Source of the DNA: an uncultured Pseudomonadales bacterium
GTDB taxonomy: Bacteria; Pseudomonadota; Gammaproteobacteria; Pseudomonadales; Porticoccaceae
Direction of reading: 5' to 3'
Assembly (NCBI GenBank): GCA_943846685.1
Contig: OX044363.1
Span: 1,406,001 to 1,470,000, forward strand
Length of the DNA stretch: 64,000 bases
Under the pieces are notes generated by a model that ran no database searches, was not told the origin of the DNA, and saw only the letters and a list, made by a program, of their open reading frames with translations. This document shows positions 28,407 through 36,194 of the stretch, piece after piece; the first letter of the stretch is position 1, and every line of letters begins with the position of its first letter. Both the position numbers and the translations under genes were made by a program.

Positions 28407-28569
28407 GCCCAAGAGTAGCTCTACCCTTATTAGATCGGCTCCATGATTGCTGTGGTTTCCAGCGCTCGCAAAACTCGCTTTGCTCAAACAGTTGCTCGCT
28501 CTATCTGGAAACCACTACAACCATAAGCGGAGCCTGACTGATCTAATAAGGGTAGAGCTACTCTTGGGC
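28407..28569. repeat. 163-bp inverted-repeat element (MITE-like) between ffs and dnaX
   Basis: Perfect 30-bp terminal inverted repeats (28407-28436 and 28540-28569; outer end GCCCAAGAGTAGCTCTACCC). Inside, two further matched blocks pair: GGCTCC/GGAGCC (28437-28442 with 28529-28534) and GTGGTTTCCAG/CTGGAAACCAC (28452-28462 with 28505-28515). The remaining ~42-base centre (28463-28504) is built of CTCGC/GCTCGC-type words. No coding frame and no clear target-site duplication. The RNA would be a very stable long hairpin. Confidence 0.85.
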
Positions 28570-28696
28570 TTTGTGCGGGGTTCGGCTTCGGTCATCTATT
28601 TAAAACCTTTAAATTAAAAGGCTCATATTAAAAGTCCCTTTCCGCGCTCTGTTTATCTCCCTATAATGGTTTTTTTGATTTTAAAGTCGTACTGTT

Positions 28697-30472
28697 ATGA
28701 GTTACCAAGTACTTGCCCGTAAATGGCGCCCGCGTATTTTTGCCGAAATGGCCGGTCAGCAGCATGTATTGCAGGCATTAATTAATGCACTGGACAACGA
28801 TCGTCTCCACCACGCCTATCTATTTACTGGTACCCGCGGTGTGGGTAAAACCACCATCGCTAGAATTCTCTCCAAATGTTTAAACTGCGAAGCCGGTGTT
28901 AGTTCGGTTCCCTGTGGTGAGTGCTCGGCCTGTAATGAAATCAATGAAGGTCGTTTTGTCGATCTGATCGAAGTGGATGCGGCATCGCGAACTGGTGTTG
29001 ACGATATGCGCGATCTACTCGATAACGTTCAGTACACGCCGGCTCGGGGTCGCTACAAGATCTATTTGATCGATGAGGTGCATATGCTGTCGAAAAACAG
29101 TTTTGCTGCACTGCTCAAGACCCTCGAAGAACCACCGCCTCATGTTAAGTTTTTATTTGCGACCACCGATCCTCAAAAGCTGCCGATAACCGTATTGTCG
29201 CGCTGTCTGCAGTTTAATTTGAAAAATCTTAGTCCCGAGCGAATTACCGAGCATCTGCAGTTTGTTCTCGGTGAAGAGAAAGTGCCTTTTGAAGAGGCCG
29301 GTCTCTGGTCGCTGGCGCGGGCTGCGGATGGCAGTATGCGCGATGCTCTTAGTCTGACTGATCAGGCGATTGGACACGGTGGTGGGCAGGTTAATGAAGC
29401 TGATGTCAGCTCTATGCTGGGCACTATTGAGCGCAGCTATGTGATTGATATCTGTAAAGCACTGGCTTCAGGCTCTGGTTCAGAAATATTGGCCGCGATA
29501 GCGAGAATGGCCGAGCAGGCGCCGGACTATGATATGGCGCTGGCTGATGTATTGTCGATCTGGCATCAGGTGGCCATTGTGCAAACCGTTCCGGAAGCGT
29601 TGGATAAAGGTCTGGCCAACTACAGTGAAGTGTTGGCGTTATCGGCTCAGGTTAGCCGCGAAGATGTTCAGCTGTTTTATCAAATCTGTCTGTTGGGGCG
29701 TAAAGATTTACAGCTTAGTGCCGATGCCAAATCAGGTTTTGAAATGGTGATGTTGCGGGCATTGGCATTTCGCCCACAGAATTCCCCACGAGGCCCGGCT
29801 TTAAATACCTCAGGTCAAGCTGCCGCCGCAACTCCAGTTCCAGCTCCAGAAGCATCAAAGGCCACATCGGTTCCACCGGAGGTGGAGCCCAGCGTAAAAA
29901 AGTCTGAAGCCCAAGTCGCGGAGGATATGCCGCCCTGGGAGCCTCAAGTTGAAGCGCAAAAGCCCTTAGTTAGTGAGGAGCCTTCAGCGTCTCCTAGTAA
30001 AGAAGCATCAGCGTTTCCTAATAAAGAAGCATCAGCGTCTTCTAATAAAGAGCTCTCTGTGGATGCAGCAACAATTCCCCTACAAGACTTCAGCCCAGAA
30101 AACTGGATTGAACTGCGCAAGCAACTCAGTATTGTTGCCTCCCTTGGAGAAATTGCCAGCCACTGCCTTTACTTAGGGCGCAGCGGCACAGCATTAAGAT
30201 TCCTTATCGATAGCGGTCACAACAGCCTCTACGACGATCCTCACCAAGAGCAGTTTAGCGAGGCACTCAGCGATTACTTTAAAACCCCAGTCACGGTCGA
30301 GATCAGTCTGGGGGTTGCCGAACAGGAAACCCCGCGCGCAGCCAATCTGCGCGAGAAGTCCGAACGTCTGGCCGAAGCCGTAGAGACTCTCAATAATGAT
30401 CCCGCAGTGGTGAAATTTAAGCAGCTGTTCGATGGCGGCGTGGATGAGCGTTCCGTGCAGCCTATCGACTGA
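28697..30472 (+). CDS. dnaX: DNA polymerase III subunits tau (full length) and gamma (frameshift product)
   Basis: 591 residues for tau, the clamp-loader ATPase that also links polymerase cores and helicase. N-terminal AAA+ module: Walker A '[14 protein letters not shown]', four zinc-type Cys ('[19 protein letters not shown]'), Walker B '[10 protein letters not shown]', sensor 1 '[11 protein letters not shown]', sensor 2 '[14 protein letters not shown]'. A Pro/Ala-rich linker (~370-450) precedes the C-terminal domain V-like end. The linker holds a slippery A AAA AAG in the right frame at 29896 with a TGA two codons later in the -1 frame, predicting gamma of about 403 residues. A 24-bp tandem repeat lies just downstream. 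Confidence 0.95.
   Translation: MSYQVLARKWRPRIFAEMAGQQHVLQALINALDNDRLHHAYLFTGTRGVGKTTIARILSKCLNCEAGVSSVPCGECSACNEINEGRFVDLIEVDAASRTGVDDMRDLLDNVQYTPARGRYKIYLIDEVHMLSKNSFAALLKTLEEPPPHVKFLFATTDPQKLPITVLSRCLQFNLKNLSPERITEHLQFVLGEEKVPFEEAGLWSLARAADGSMRDALSLTDQAIGHGGGQVNEADVSSMLGTIERSYVIDICKALASGSGSEILAAIARMAEQAPDYDMALADVLSIWHQVAIVQTVPEALDKGLANYSEVLALSAQVSREDVQLFYQICLLGRKDLQLSADAKSGFEMVMLRALAFRPQNSPRGPALNTSGQAAAATPVPAPEASKATSVPPEVEPSVKKSEAQVAEDMPPWEPQVEAQKPLVSEEPSASPSKEASAFPNKEASASSNKELSVDAATIPLQDFSPENWIELRKQLSIVASLGEIASHCLYLGRSGTALRFLIDSGHNSLYDDPHQEQFSEALSDYFKTPVTVEISLGVAEQETPRAANLREKSERLAEAVETLNNDPAVVKFKQLFDGGVDERSVQPID
29878..29939 (+). promoter_or_regulatory. programmed -1 frameshift signal in dnaX
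   Basis: Three elements in order: an internal Shine-Dalgarno-like GGAGGTGG (29878-29885); slippery heptamer A AAA AAG (29896-29902) in the zero-frame register VKK; and a downstream stem-loop, CCCA/TGGG (29910-29913 with 29936-29939) stacked on GCGG/CCGC (29918-29921 with 29930-29933). After slipping, the ribosome reads GTC then TGA (29905-29907). This mirrors the E. coli dnaX layout. Confidence 0.75.
29982..30053. repeat. 24-bp in-frame tandem repeat in dnaX, three copies
   Basis: Units at 29982, 30006 and 30030, beginning CATCAGCGT and ending AATAAAGAAG; the first is slightly diverged. They encode an eight-residue repeat of the form SASPSKEA / SAFPNKEA in the tau linker. Confidence 0.88.
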
Positions 30473-30516
30473 GCCTATTTAATCGGATGCCAGTTAATAA
30501 AAGTTTTGAGGAAAGT

Positions 30517-30834
30517 ATGAATATCAATGATCTAATGAAACAGGCCCAGCAGATGCAGGGCAAAATGGCCGAGATGCAAGAGCAGGCGGCTAATGCAGAG
30601 GTGACCGGTGAATCCGGTGCCGGTATGGTTAAAGTGGTAATGACCGGTCGTCACGATGTTCGCAAGGTGACTCTCGACCCTTCACTGATGGATGAGAATA
30701 AAGAGTTTCTCGAAGACTTACTGGCTGCCGCGGTTAATGATGCGGTGCGCAAGGTTGAAGCTCAGAGCAAGGATGCCTTAGGTAAAATGACTGGCGGAAT
30801 GGATTTGCCCGCTGGCTTTAAAATGCCATTTTAA
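30517..30834 (+). CDS. ybaB: YbaB/EbfC family nucleoid-associated protein
   Basis: 105 residues from the ATG at 30517, which has GAGGAAAG just upstream; an in-frame ATG ten codons earlier would overlap that ribosome-binding site and is rejected. Begins '[20 protein letters not shown]', the classic dimerising helix, followed by the small beta-sheet and ends '[12 protein letters not shown]'. YbaB/EbfC dimers bind DNA like tweezers; the gene sits in the conserved dnaX-ybaB-recR cluster. Confidence 0.95.
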   Translation: MNINDLMKQAQQMQGKMAEMQEQAANAEVTGESGAGMVKVVMTGRHDVRKVTLDPSLMDENKEFLEDLLAAAVNDAVRKVEAQSKDALGKMTGGMDLPAGFKMPF

Positions 30835-30870
30835 AACAGTACTTAAAAAGAATTTAATAAAGGCTGAACT

Positions 30871-31464
30871 GTGTACGGTAATTTAATAGATCAACTCATC
30901 GACTCGCTGCGGGTACTGCCCGGTGTTGGTGCAAAATCTGCCCAGCGTATGGCGCTGCACCTGCTTGAGCGGGATCGCGTTGGCGCCTCGCGGCTTGCGG
31001 AAATGATTGTCGAGTCGGTAGAGAAAGTAGGGCGCTGCGGTGAATGCCGTACACTGACTGAACATGAACTCTGTGCTATTTGTAGTAACAGCCGCCGTCT
31101 GCCGGAACAGATCTGTGTGGTTGAAAGTCCTGCGGATTTATATGCCATTGAGCAGGCCGGAAGTTTCCGTGGCAAATACTTTGTACTGCTCGGACACCTT
31201 TCACCGATCGATGGTATAGGCCCAGAACAGCTGGGCATCGACCAGTTAATTGAGCGCTTAAAGGGCGGTGTTGTCAGCGAGTTAATTCTCGCCACTAACC
31301 TGACCGTAGAGGGTGAGGCAACAGCGCACTTTATCGCCGATAAAGCCAAGGCACTGGGTGTTTCTGTCTCGCGAATTGCCTATGGTGTTCCTATGGGTGG
31401 TGAGCTTGAGTACGTCGATGGTGGCACCCTAAATATGGCCTTGCAGAGCAGGAAGACACTCTAG
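30871..31464 (+). CDS. recR: recombination mediator RecR
   Basis: 197 residues from a GTG at 30871 with AAGG seven bases upstream. RecR works with RecF/RecO to load RecA at gaps. Helix-hairpin-helix '[20 protein letters not shown]', four-Cys zinc finger '[16 protein letters not shown]', then a Toprim domain ('[19 protein letters not shown]') and the C-terminal '[16 protein letters not shown]' are all present. Its stop is immediately followed by the rnd ATG. Confidence 0.96.
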   Translation: MYGNLIDQLIDSLRVLPGVGAKSAQRMALHLLERDRVGASRLAEMIVESVEKVGRCGECRTLTEHELCAICSNSRRLPEQICVVESPADLYAIEQAGSFRGKYFVLLGHLSPIDGIGPEQLGIDQLIERLKGGVVSELILATNLTVEGEATAHFIADKAKALGVSVSRIAYGVPMGGELEYVDGGTLNMALQSRKTL

Positions 31465-32601
31465 ATGACCGATTCAACAACAGATACAAACCACTGGGTC
31501 GCTGATAATCAGCATTTGGCCGATCTCTGTGAGCAGTTGCAAAGTTCATCGTCACTGGCGATTGATACTGAGTTTATGCGCACCAACACCTACTTTCCAA
31601 AACTGGCACTGATTCAGCTCTCCGATGGCGAACAGTGCTGGTTGATTGATGTCTTGGCGATTGACCAGTTTGCACCTCTAAAGGCGCTGCTGGAAGCTCC
31701 TGAACGGGTACTTATTTTTCATGCACCGGGGGAAGATTTCGAAGTCCTCGACCATGCACTCTCAATCAATCCAACCAATATTTTTGATACTCAGGTTGCC
31801 GCAGGTTTGGCCAATATAGGTTACTCCATGGGCTATGCGCGACTGGTTGCTCATGTGTTTGATATTGAGCTGGGCAAGGAAGACACCAGATCCGATTGGA
31901 TGCTGCGTCCGCTCAGTGACCGACAAAAACTCTATGCCGCGGATGATGTTCTCTATCTGCACCGGCTGTATAAGATTCTCGCCGATAAGCTCGCCGAGCA
32001 GCAGCGCCAGAATTGGTTGCAGGAAGAGATGTCTGGTCTATTGGCCATTGCTGCGGAGCGTAAAAAAGTCGCAGACTACTATCTGCGTATCAAAGGTGCC
32101 TGGCGCTTGCAGGGCAGTTCTCTGGCTGTGCTTAAAAGTCTCTGTGACTGGCGTGAGGCAACCGCCCGCACACTCGACAAGCCACGCTCGCATATCGTTA
32201 AAGACAATGTGCTTTTGGAGTTGGCCAATACTATGCCAACCCGCATGGGTCAATTGCACGGAATTGATGACTGGTACTCCCGTTCGGTTAAGCGCTTTGG
32301 CCCGGATGTACTTCAGCTGATCGCCGATGTTGATCACGACAATATTCCCGAGGGGTTACCCCAACCACTGTCCCGTGCGGTGGGTGAGGTGATGAAGACC
32401 ATGCGCGCAACACTCAATGCCGTGGCAGAAGATCACGCTATTCCCAAAGAGTTAATGTGCAATAAGAAAGAACTCGAGTCGATTTTGCGCAGTGTGATTG
32501 ACGGCGACTGTCGCTGGCCAACCAGACTCAGTGATGGCTGGCGGGTTGCTATGGTAACCCCGGCACTGCAGTCGGTGATTGATAGTAGTGAGCAGCTGTG
32601 A
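31465..32601 (+). CDS. rnd: ribonuclease D
   Basis: 378 residues. A 3'-5' exoribonuclease trimming tRNA 3' ends. DEDD-family exonuclease motifs: 'LAIDTEFMRTNTYFP' (Exo I), 'FHAPGEDFEVLDHAL' (Exo II), and 'YAADDVLYLHRLY' (Exo III). C-terminal HRDC-type helical repeats follow ('LCDWREATARTLDKPRSHIV'). Starts right at the recR stop and overlaps the next gene by four bases. Confidence 0.94.
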   Translation: MTDSTTDTNHWVADNQHLADLCEQLQSSSSLAIDTEFMRTNTYFPKLALIQLSDGEQCWLIDVLAIDQFAPLKALLEAPERVLIFHAPGEDFEVLDHALSINPTNIFDTQVAAGLANIGYSMGYARLVAHVFDIELGKEDTRSDWMLRPLSDRQKLYAADDVLYLHRLYKILADKLAEQQRQNWLQEEMSGLLAIAAERKKVADYYLRIKGAWRLQGSSLAVLKSLCDWREATARTLDKPRSHIVKDNVLLELANTMPTRMGQLHGIDDWYSRSVKRFGPDVLQLIADVDHDNIPEGLPQPLSRAVGEVMKTMRATLNAVAEDHAIPKELMCNKKELESILRSVIDGDCRWPTRLSDGWRVAMVTPALQSVIDSSEQL

Positions 32602-32861
32602 AAATACTTTGCGATATTTACAAGACCACCAGTAAAGATGAAATGTATCTCTACCTGTGCCGAACTAAAGGCCTTAAAGCTGTGCCCGAAGTTCTTTTGA
32701 AAAATTTTGGCGAGCCGATTTTAGTCACCACTATGGTGCTGACTGAGGCCAAGAAGTTAGCCCGTGCTGATGTTACCAAGGTTATGGCGGATTTGACTGT
32801 TAAAGGTTTTTACCTGCAGATGCCACCGCCTAAATTTCCCAGGGCCGACGACAGTCAATGA
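32598..32861 (+). CDS. YcgL domain protein
   Basis: 87 residues from a GTG overlapping the rnd stop (GTGA). Pattern 'CDIYKTTSKDEMYLYL' followed by 'FGEPILVTTMVLTEAKKLAR' and 'GFYLQMPPP' is the YcgL (UPF0745) family. The family is small, alpha/beta and without firm biochemical function. Overlaps the next gene by four bases (ATGA), so it is translationally coupled. Confidence 0.9.
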   Translation: MKILCDIYKTTSKDEMYLYLCRTKGLKAVPEVLLKNFGEPILVTTMVLTEAKKLARADVTKVMADLTVKGFYLQMPPPKFPRADDSQ

Positions 32862-33301
32862 AAATTCAGCCCTGGTGGGAAGCCAAGTCACTTGCCGAAA
32901 TGAGCGACAGCCAGTGGGAGTCACTCTGTGATGGCTGTGCCAAATGTTGTCTGGTTAAACTTGAAGACTATGATAGCGCCGAGATTTACTACACCAATTT
33001 AACCTGTGAACTGCTAGATACCGAGTCCTGTCGCTGCTCCGATTATGCCGGTCGTCACAAGGTGGTCGATGACTGTATCAAGCTCGATCGCAATAATATA
33101 AATACATTATCATGGTTACCTAAAAGCTGTTCTTATAGACTTATAGCGGCTGGTCAGCCTCTGCCGGATTGGCATCATCTGCGCAGCGGTGATCCTGAAT
33201 TGATACATAGCTATGGTGCATCGCTACGCGGTAAAGTAATCTCTGAGCTTGAGGTTAAAGAAGAGGATGTTGAAGATCATATTATTAAATGGATTGATTA
33301 A
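32858..33301 (+). CDS. YcgN family cysteine-cluster protein (UPF0260)
   Basis: 147 residues with a cluster of conserved cysteines: 'CDGCAKCCLVK' near residue 27 and 'TESCRCSDYAGR' near 63, then 'CSYRLIAAGQPLPDWHHLRS'. The arrangement resembles metal- or Fe-S-binding zinc/iron cluster proteins (CxxCxxCC). Function unproven. Part of the rnd-ycgL-ycgN operon. Confidence 0.9.
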   Translation: MKIQPWWEAKSLAEMSDSQWESLCDGCAKCCLVKLEDYDSAEIYYTNLTCELLDTESCRCSDYAGRHKVVDDCIKLDRNNINTLSWLPKSCSYRLIAAGQPLPDWHHLRSGDPELIHSYGASLRGKVISELEVKEEDVEDHIIKWID

Positions 33302-33303
33302 TT

Positions 33304-33735
33304 ATGTTTTCTGCTGAAGATTATTTACAGGGCTGGATCGTTTACTCTATTGGTGCCAGCTGCCTGCTGTTATTTCTCTGGCTGCTTTTGCGCAAGTCGT
33401 CCTGGGTAGCAGTTCGTCACCTTTTAATCCTGTTATCGGCGTCTATCCTGTTGACTCCGGTGACTGCCTATCGCGATGACAGTCATCTGGCCCCAGCCTT
33501 TTTTGTCAGCCTCTATGAGGGAGTAATGGTTTCAGGGGCGGATGGTGGTTTTCAGCGGGGTCTAGCGCCAATAATTGCGGTCGCGCTATTTGGTATTATC
33601 TTTTACATTTTATTTCGACTGCTGTGGGGTTTTGTCTCAAAAAAACGCTCGAGTAAAAATGCTCCTGCAGAGACTTCCAGATCCGCTAAAAAATTGCGCG
33701 GAGCACAAAAAATAAAGCGCGAGCCGGTCGCTTAA
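33304..33735 (+). CDS. hypothetical inner-membrane protein
   Basis: 143 residues starting two bases after the ycgN-like stop. Three membrane segments: about 12-30 ('IVYSIGASCLLLFLWLLL'), 37-52 ('LLILLSASILLTPVT'), and 90-112 ('APIIAVALFGIIFYILFRLL'), with a short loop between the second and third ('YRDDSHLAPAFFVSLYEGVM'). A positively charged cytoplasmic tail rich in Lys/Arg closes the protein. It keeps company with rnd, ycgL and ycgN and precedes moxR. No function is assigned. Confidence 0.75.
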   Translation: MFSAEDYLQGWIVYSIGASCLLLFLWLLLRKSSWVAVRHLLILLSASILLTPVTAYRDDSHLAPAFFVSLYEGVMVSGADGGFQRGLAPIIAVALFGIIFYILFRLLWGFVSKKRSSKNAPAETSRSAKKLRGAQKIKREPVA

Positions 33736-33760
33736 TTACCGGTTAATCCCTGTTTTTTTT
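33722..33760 (+). terminator. weak terminator-like hairpin after the membrane-protein gene
   Basis: AGCCGGT (33722-33728) pairs with ACCGGTT (33738-33744, one wobble); a run of eight T follows after eight bases. The arm overlaps the stop codon region, so its strength is doubtful. Confidence 0.3.
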
Positions 33761-33941
33761 AGTCCCTTCGTTTTTGTTCCCTTATCCATCCTTGCTTTGC
33801 TAAAACTTCTTTGTGGATATTTTATTTAAATCTATATCAGCTTGAAAACTCCGTGGTCATATTGGGTCACTCAAGCAGGGTGTTTTTAGCTTATTATACA
33901 AAGCTAACTGTTTTGTTAACTTTATTGTGGATTTAAACGCT

Positions 33942-34787
33942 ATGAAATTTGAAGGTACAGATAACTATGTAGCCACCGAAGAGCTGCAGATGGCGGTCAA
34001 TGCGGCGGTCGTGCTGCAGCGCCCACTGCTGATTAAGGGAGAGCCGGGCACCGGTAAAACCCTACTCGCCGAAGAAGTAGCCAAAGCCCTCGGCAAGCCA
34101 TTACTCGCCTGGCATATTAAATCTACCACCAAAGCCCAGCAGGGTTTATACGAATACGATGCAGTCTCGCGCCTGCGTGACTCACAGCTCGGTCACGATA
34201 AGGTCAATGATATTGGCAACTATATTGATAAGGGCAAGCTGTGGCAGGCGTTTACCGCCGATGAACAGGTTGTGCTGTTAATTGATGAAATTGATAAAGC
34301 GGATATTGAGTTCCCCAATGACCTGCTGCTGGAATTGGATCGCATGGAGTTTCATGTCTATGAAACCGGCGAGACGATTAAAGCCATTCAGCGGCCGATT
34401 GTGATTATTACCAGTAACAATGAAAAAGAACTGCCGGATGCATTTTTGCGCCGCTGTTTTTTCCATTTTATAAGCTTCCCCGATCGCGCCACTATGCAGC
34501 GCATAGTCGATGTGCATTTCCCGGTAATTAAAAAGACCCTGGTCGATCAGGCGCTAGATATCTTCTTTGATGTTCGCAAAATTCCCGGTCTTAAGAAAAA
34601 GCCCTCAACCTCGGAACTGGTGGACTGGCTTAAATTGATAATGTCCGATGATATCCCCGAAGATATCTTGACCAACCGCGATCCTACCAAGGCAATTCCG
34701 CCGCTTTATGGTGCACTGCTCAAGAACGAGCAGGATGTTCATTTACTTGAGCGACTGGCGTTTATGACTCGCCGTGAAGCGCGCTAG
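33942..34787 (+). CDS. MoxR-family AAA+ ATPase
   Basis: 281 residues from ATG 33942; a GTG five codons earlier is possible. Walker A 'KGEPGTGKTLLAEEVAKALG', Walker B 'VVLLIDEIDKADIEFPNDLL', sensor 'IVIITSNNEKELPDAFLRRC'. MoxR ATPases act as chaperones that activate or mature partner complexes, usually together with a VWA-domain protein encoded next door, as here (25 bp gap). The client is unknown. Conserved MoxR-VWA pairs of this type (no adjacent BatA/B genes) are common in pseudomonads. Confidence 0.93.
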   Translation: MKFEGTDNYVATEELQMAVNAAVVLQRPLLIKGEPGTGKTLLAEEVAKALGKPLLAWHIKSTTKAQQGLYEYDAVSRLRDSQLGHDKVNDIGNYIDKGKLWQAFTADEQVVLLIDEIDKADIEFPNDLLLELDRMEFHVYETGETIKAIQRPIVIITSNNEKELPDAFLRRCFFHFISFPDRATMQRIVDVHFPVIKKTLVDQALDIFFDVRKIPGLKKKPSTSELVDWLKLIMSDDIPEDILTNRDPTKAIPPLYGALLKNEQDVHLLERLAFMTRREAR

Positions 34788-34812
34788 TTAACTGGGAAAA
34801 TAGCCTCGCCCT

Positions 34813-35988
34813 ATGCTGATTAATTTTTTCTTTACGCTCAAGCGTGCCAATGTGCCAGTCTCGATTAAAGAGCTACTGGACCTGCTCGCTGCACTGGAAA
34901 AATCTCTCGCCTTTGGTTCGGTGGATGACTTTTACCTGCTGGCGCGTACCTGTCTGGTTAAGGATGAAAAATACTACGACCGCTTTGATCGGGCTTTTGG
35001 CGCCTATTTTAAAAATCTTCAGAATATCGACGATATTATTGAAGCGCTAATTCCCGAAGACTGGCTGCGCAAAGAATTTGAAAAGCATTTTAGCGAAGAA
35101 GAAAAAGCCAAAATTGAAAGTCTTGGTGGTTTGGAAAAGCTAATTGAAGAGTTTAAAAAACGCCTTGAAGAGCAAAAAGAACGCCATCAGGGCGGTAACA
35201 AATGGATCGGTACCGGCGGTACTTCACCCTTTGGTCACGGTGGTTTTAACCCCGAGGGTATTCGTGTTGGCGGTGAGGGAGGACAGGGCAGTGCGGTCAA
35301 GGTCTGGGAAGAACGTCAATTTGCCGATCTCGATGACTCGGTACAGATCGGCACCCGAAATATAAAAGTCGCCCTGCGACGCCTGCGCAAGTTTGCCCGT
35401 GAGGGCTCGGCAGATCAGCTCGATCTCGACGATACTATTCGCAGCACGGCTCGCAATGCCGGCCTGCTCGATATCAAGATGGTGCCCGAGCGCCATAATG
35501 CCGTGAAAGTGCTGATATTCTTTGATATTGGCGGGTCAATGGACCCCTATGTGCGACTCTGTGAAGAGTTGTTTTCCGCGGCCAAAACTGAATTTAAACA
35601 CCTCGAGTATTTTTATTTCCACAACTGCCTGTATGACTATGTGTGGAAGGACAACCATCGCCGTCGCGATGAGCAGATATCGACCTATGATCTGATTAAT
35701 AAGTACACCCCGGACTACAAGGTAATCTTTGTCGGCGATGCCTCTATGGCACCCTATGAGATCAACAGTCCCGGCGGCAGCGTCGAATATCACAATGAAG
35801 AGCCCGGAAGTGTCTGGATGCAGCGTATGCAGCAGACCTTTGAGCATTTGATCTGGTTAAATCCGGTTCAGGAACAGTACTGGGATTACACTCCATCAAT
35901 ATTGATGCTGCGCGAGTTGGTCGAGGGTAAGATGTATCCACTGACGTTGGCCGGTTTGGAAAAGGGCATGAGACTTCTTTCGAAGTAA
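34813..35988 (+). CDS. VWA domain-containing CoxE-like protein
   Basis: 391 residues. N-terminal helical region, a charged coiled segment (~85-120, many Lys/Glu), a Gly-rich stretch ('GGTSPFGHGGFNPEGIRVGG'), then a von Willebrand A-like fold with metal-site motif 'FFDIGGSMDPYVRL'. The usual DxSxS reads D-I-G-G-S here, so the second metal-binding Ser is Gly, a variation seen in CoxE-type proteins. Likely partner of the preceding MoxR ATPase. Confidence 0.88.
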   Translation: MLINFFFTLKRANVPVSIKELLDLLAALEKSLAFGSVDDFYLLARTCLVKDEKYYDRFDRAFGAYFKNLQNIDDIIEALIPEDWLRKEFEKHFSEEEKAKIESLGGLEKLIEEFKKRLEEQKERHQGGNKWIGTGGTSPFGHGGFNPEGIRVGGEGGQGSAVKVWEERQFADLDDSVQIGTRNIKVALRRLRKFAREGSADQLDLDDTIRSTARNAGLLDIKMVPERHNAVKVLIFFDIGGSMDPYVRLCEELFSAAKTEFKHLEYFYFHNCLYDYVWKDNHRRRDEQISTYDLINKYTPDYKVIFVGDASMAPYEINSPGGSVEYHNEEPGSVWMQRMQQTFEHLIWLNPVQEQYWDYTPSILMLRELVEGKMYPLTLAGLEKGMRLLSK

Positions 35989-36121
35989 GCTGTCTTAACG
36001 TAGAAAGCGCTAATAGTTAGTCGTAATCAAATGTTGAAGTTGATAAAGTGGTGAAAAGGCTCAGTTAAAAGATCAAGATAGATCTTCGGGCCAACAGTTA
36101 AGTCCTACGCCTAAGGCCAAT

Positions 36122-36151
36122 TTGACTGTAAAAATAATAATAAAATATTTA
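36122..36151 (+). promoter_or_regulatory. possible promoter of the acyl-CoA ligase gene
   Basis: TTGACT (36122-36127), an 18-bp spacer and TATTTA (36146-36151) in a very AT-rich stretch 45 bp before the start codon. Confidence 0.35.
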
Positions 36152-36194
36152 AACGTTTTTAATAAAAATAAATAAGAAAAACTCTAAATAAGAG

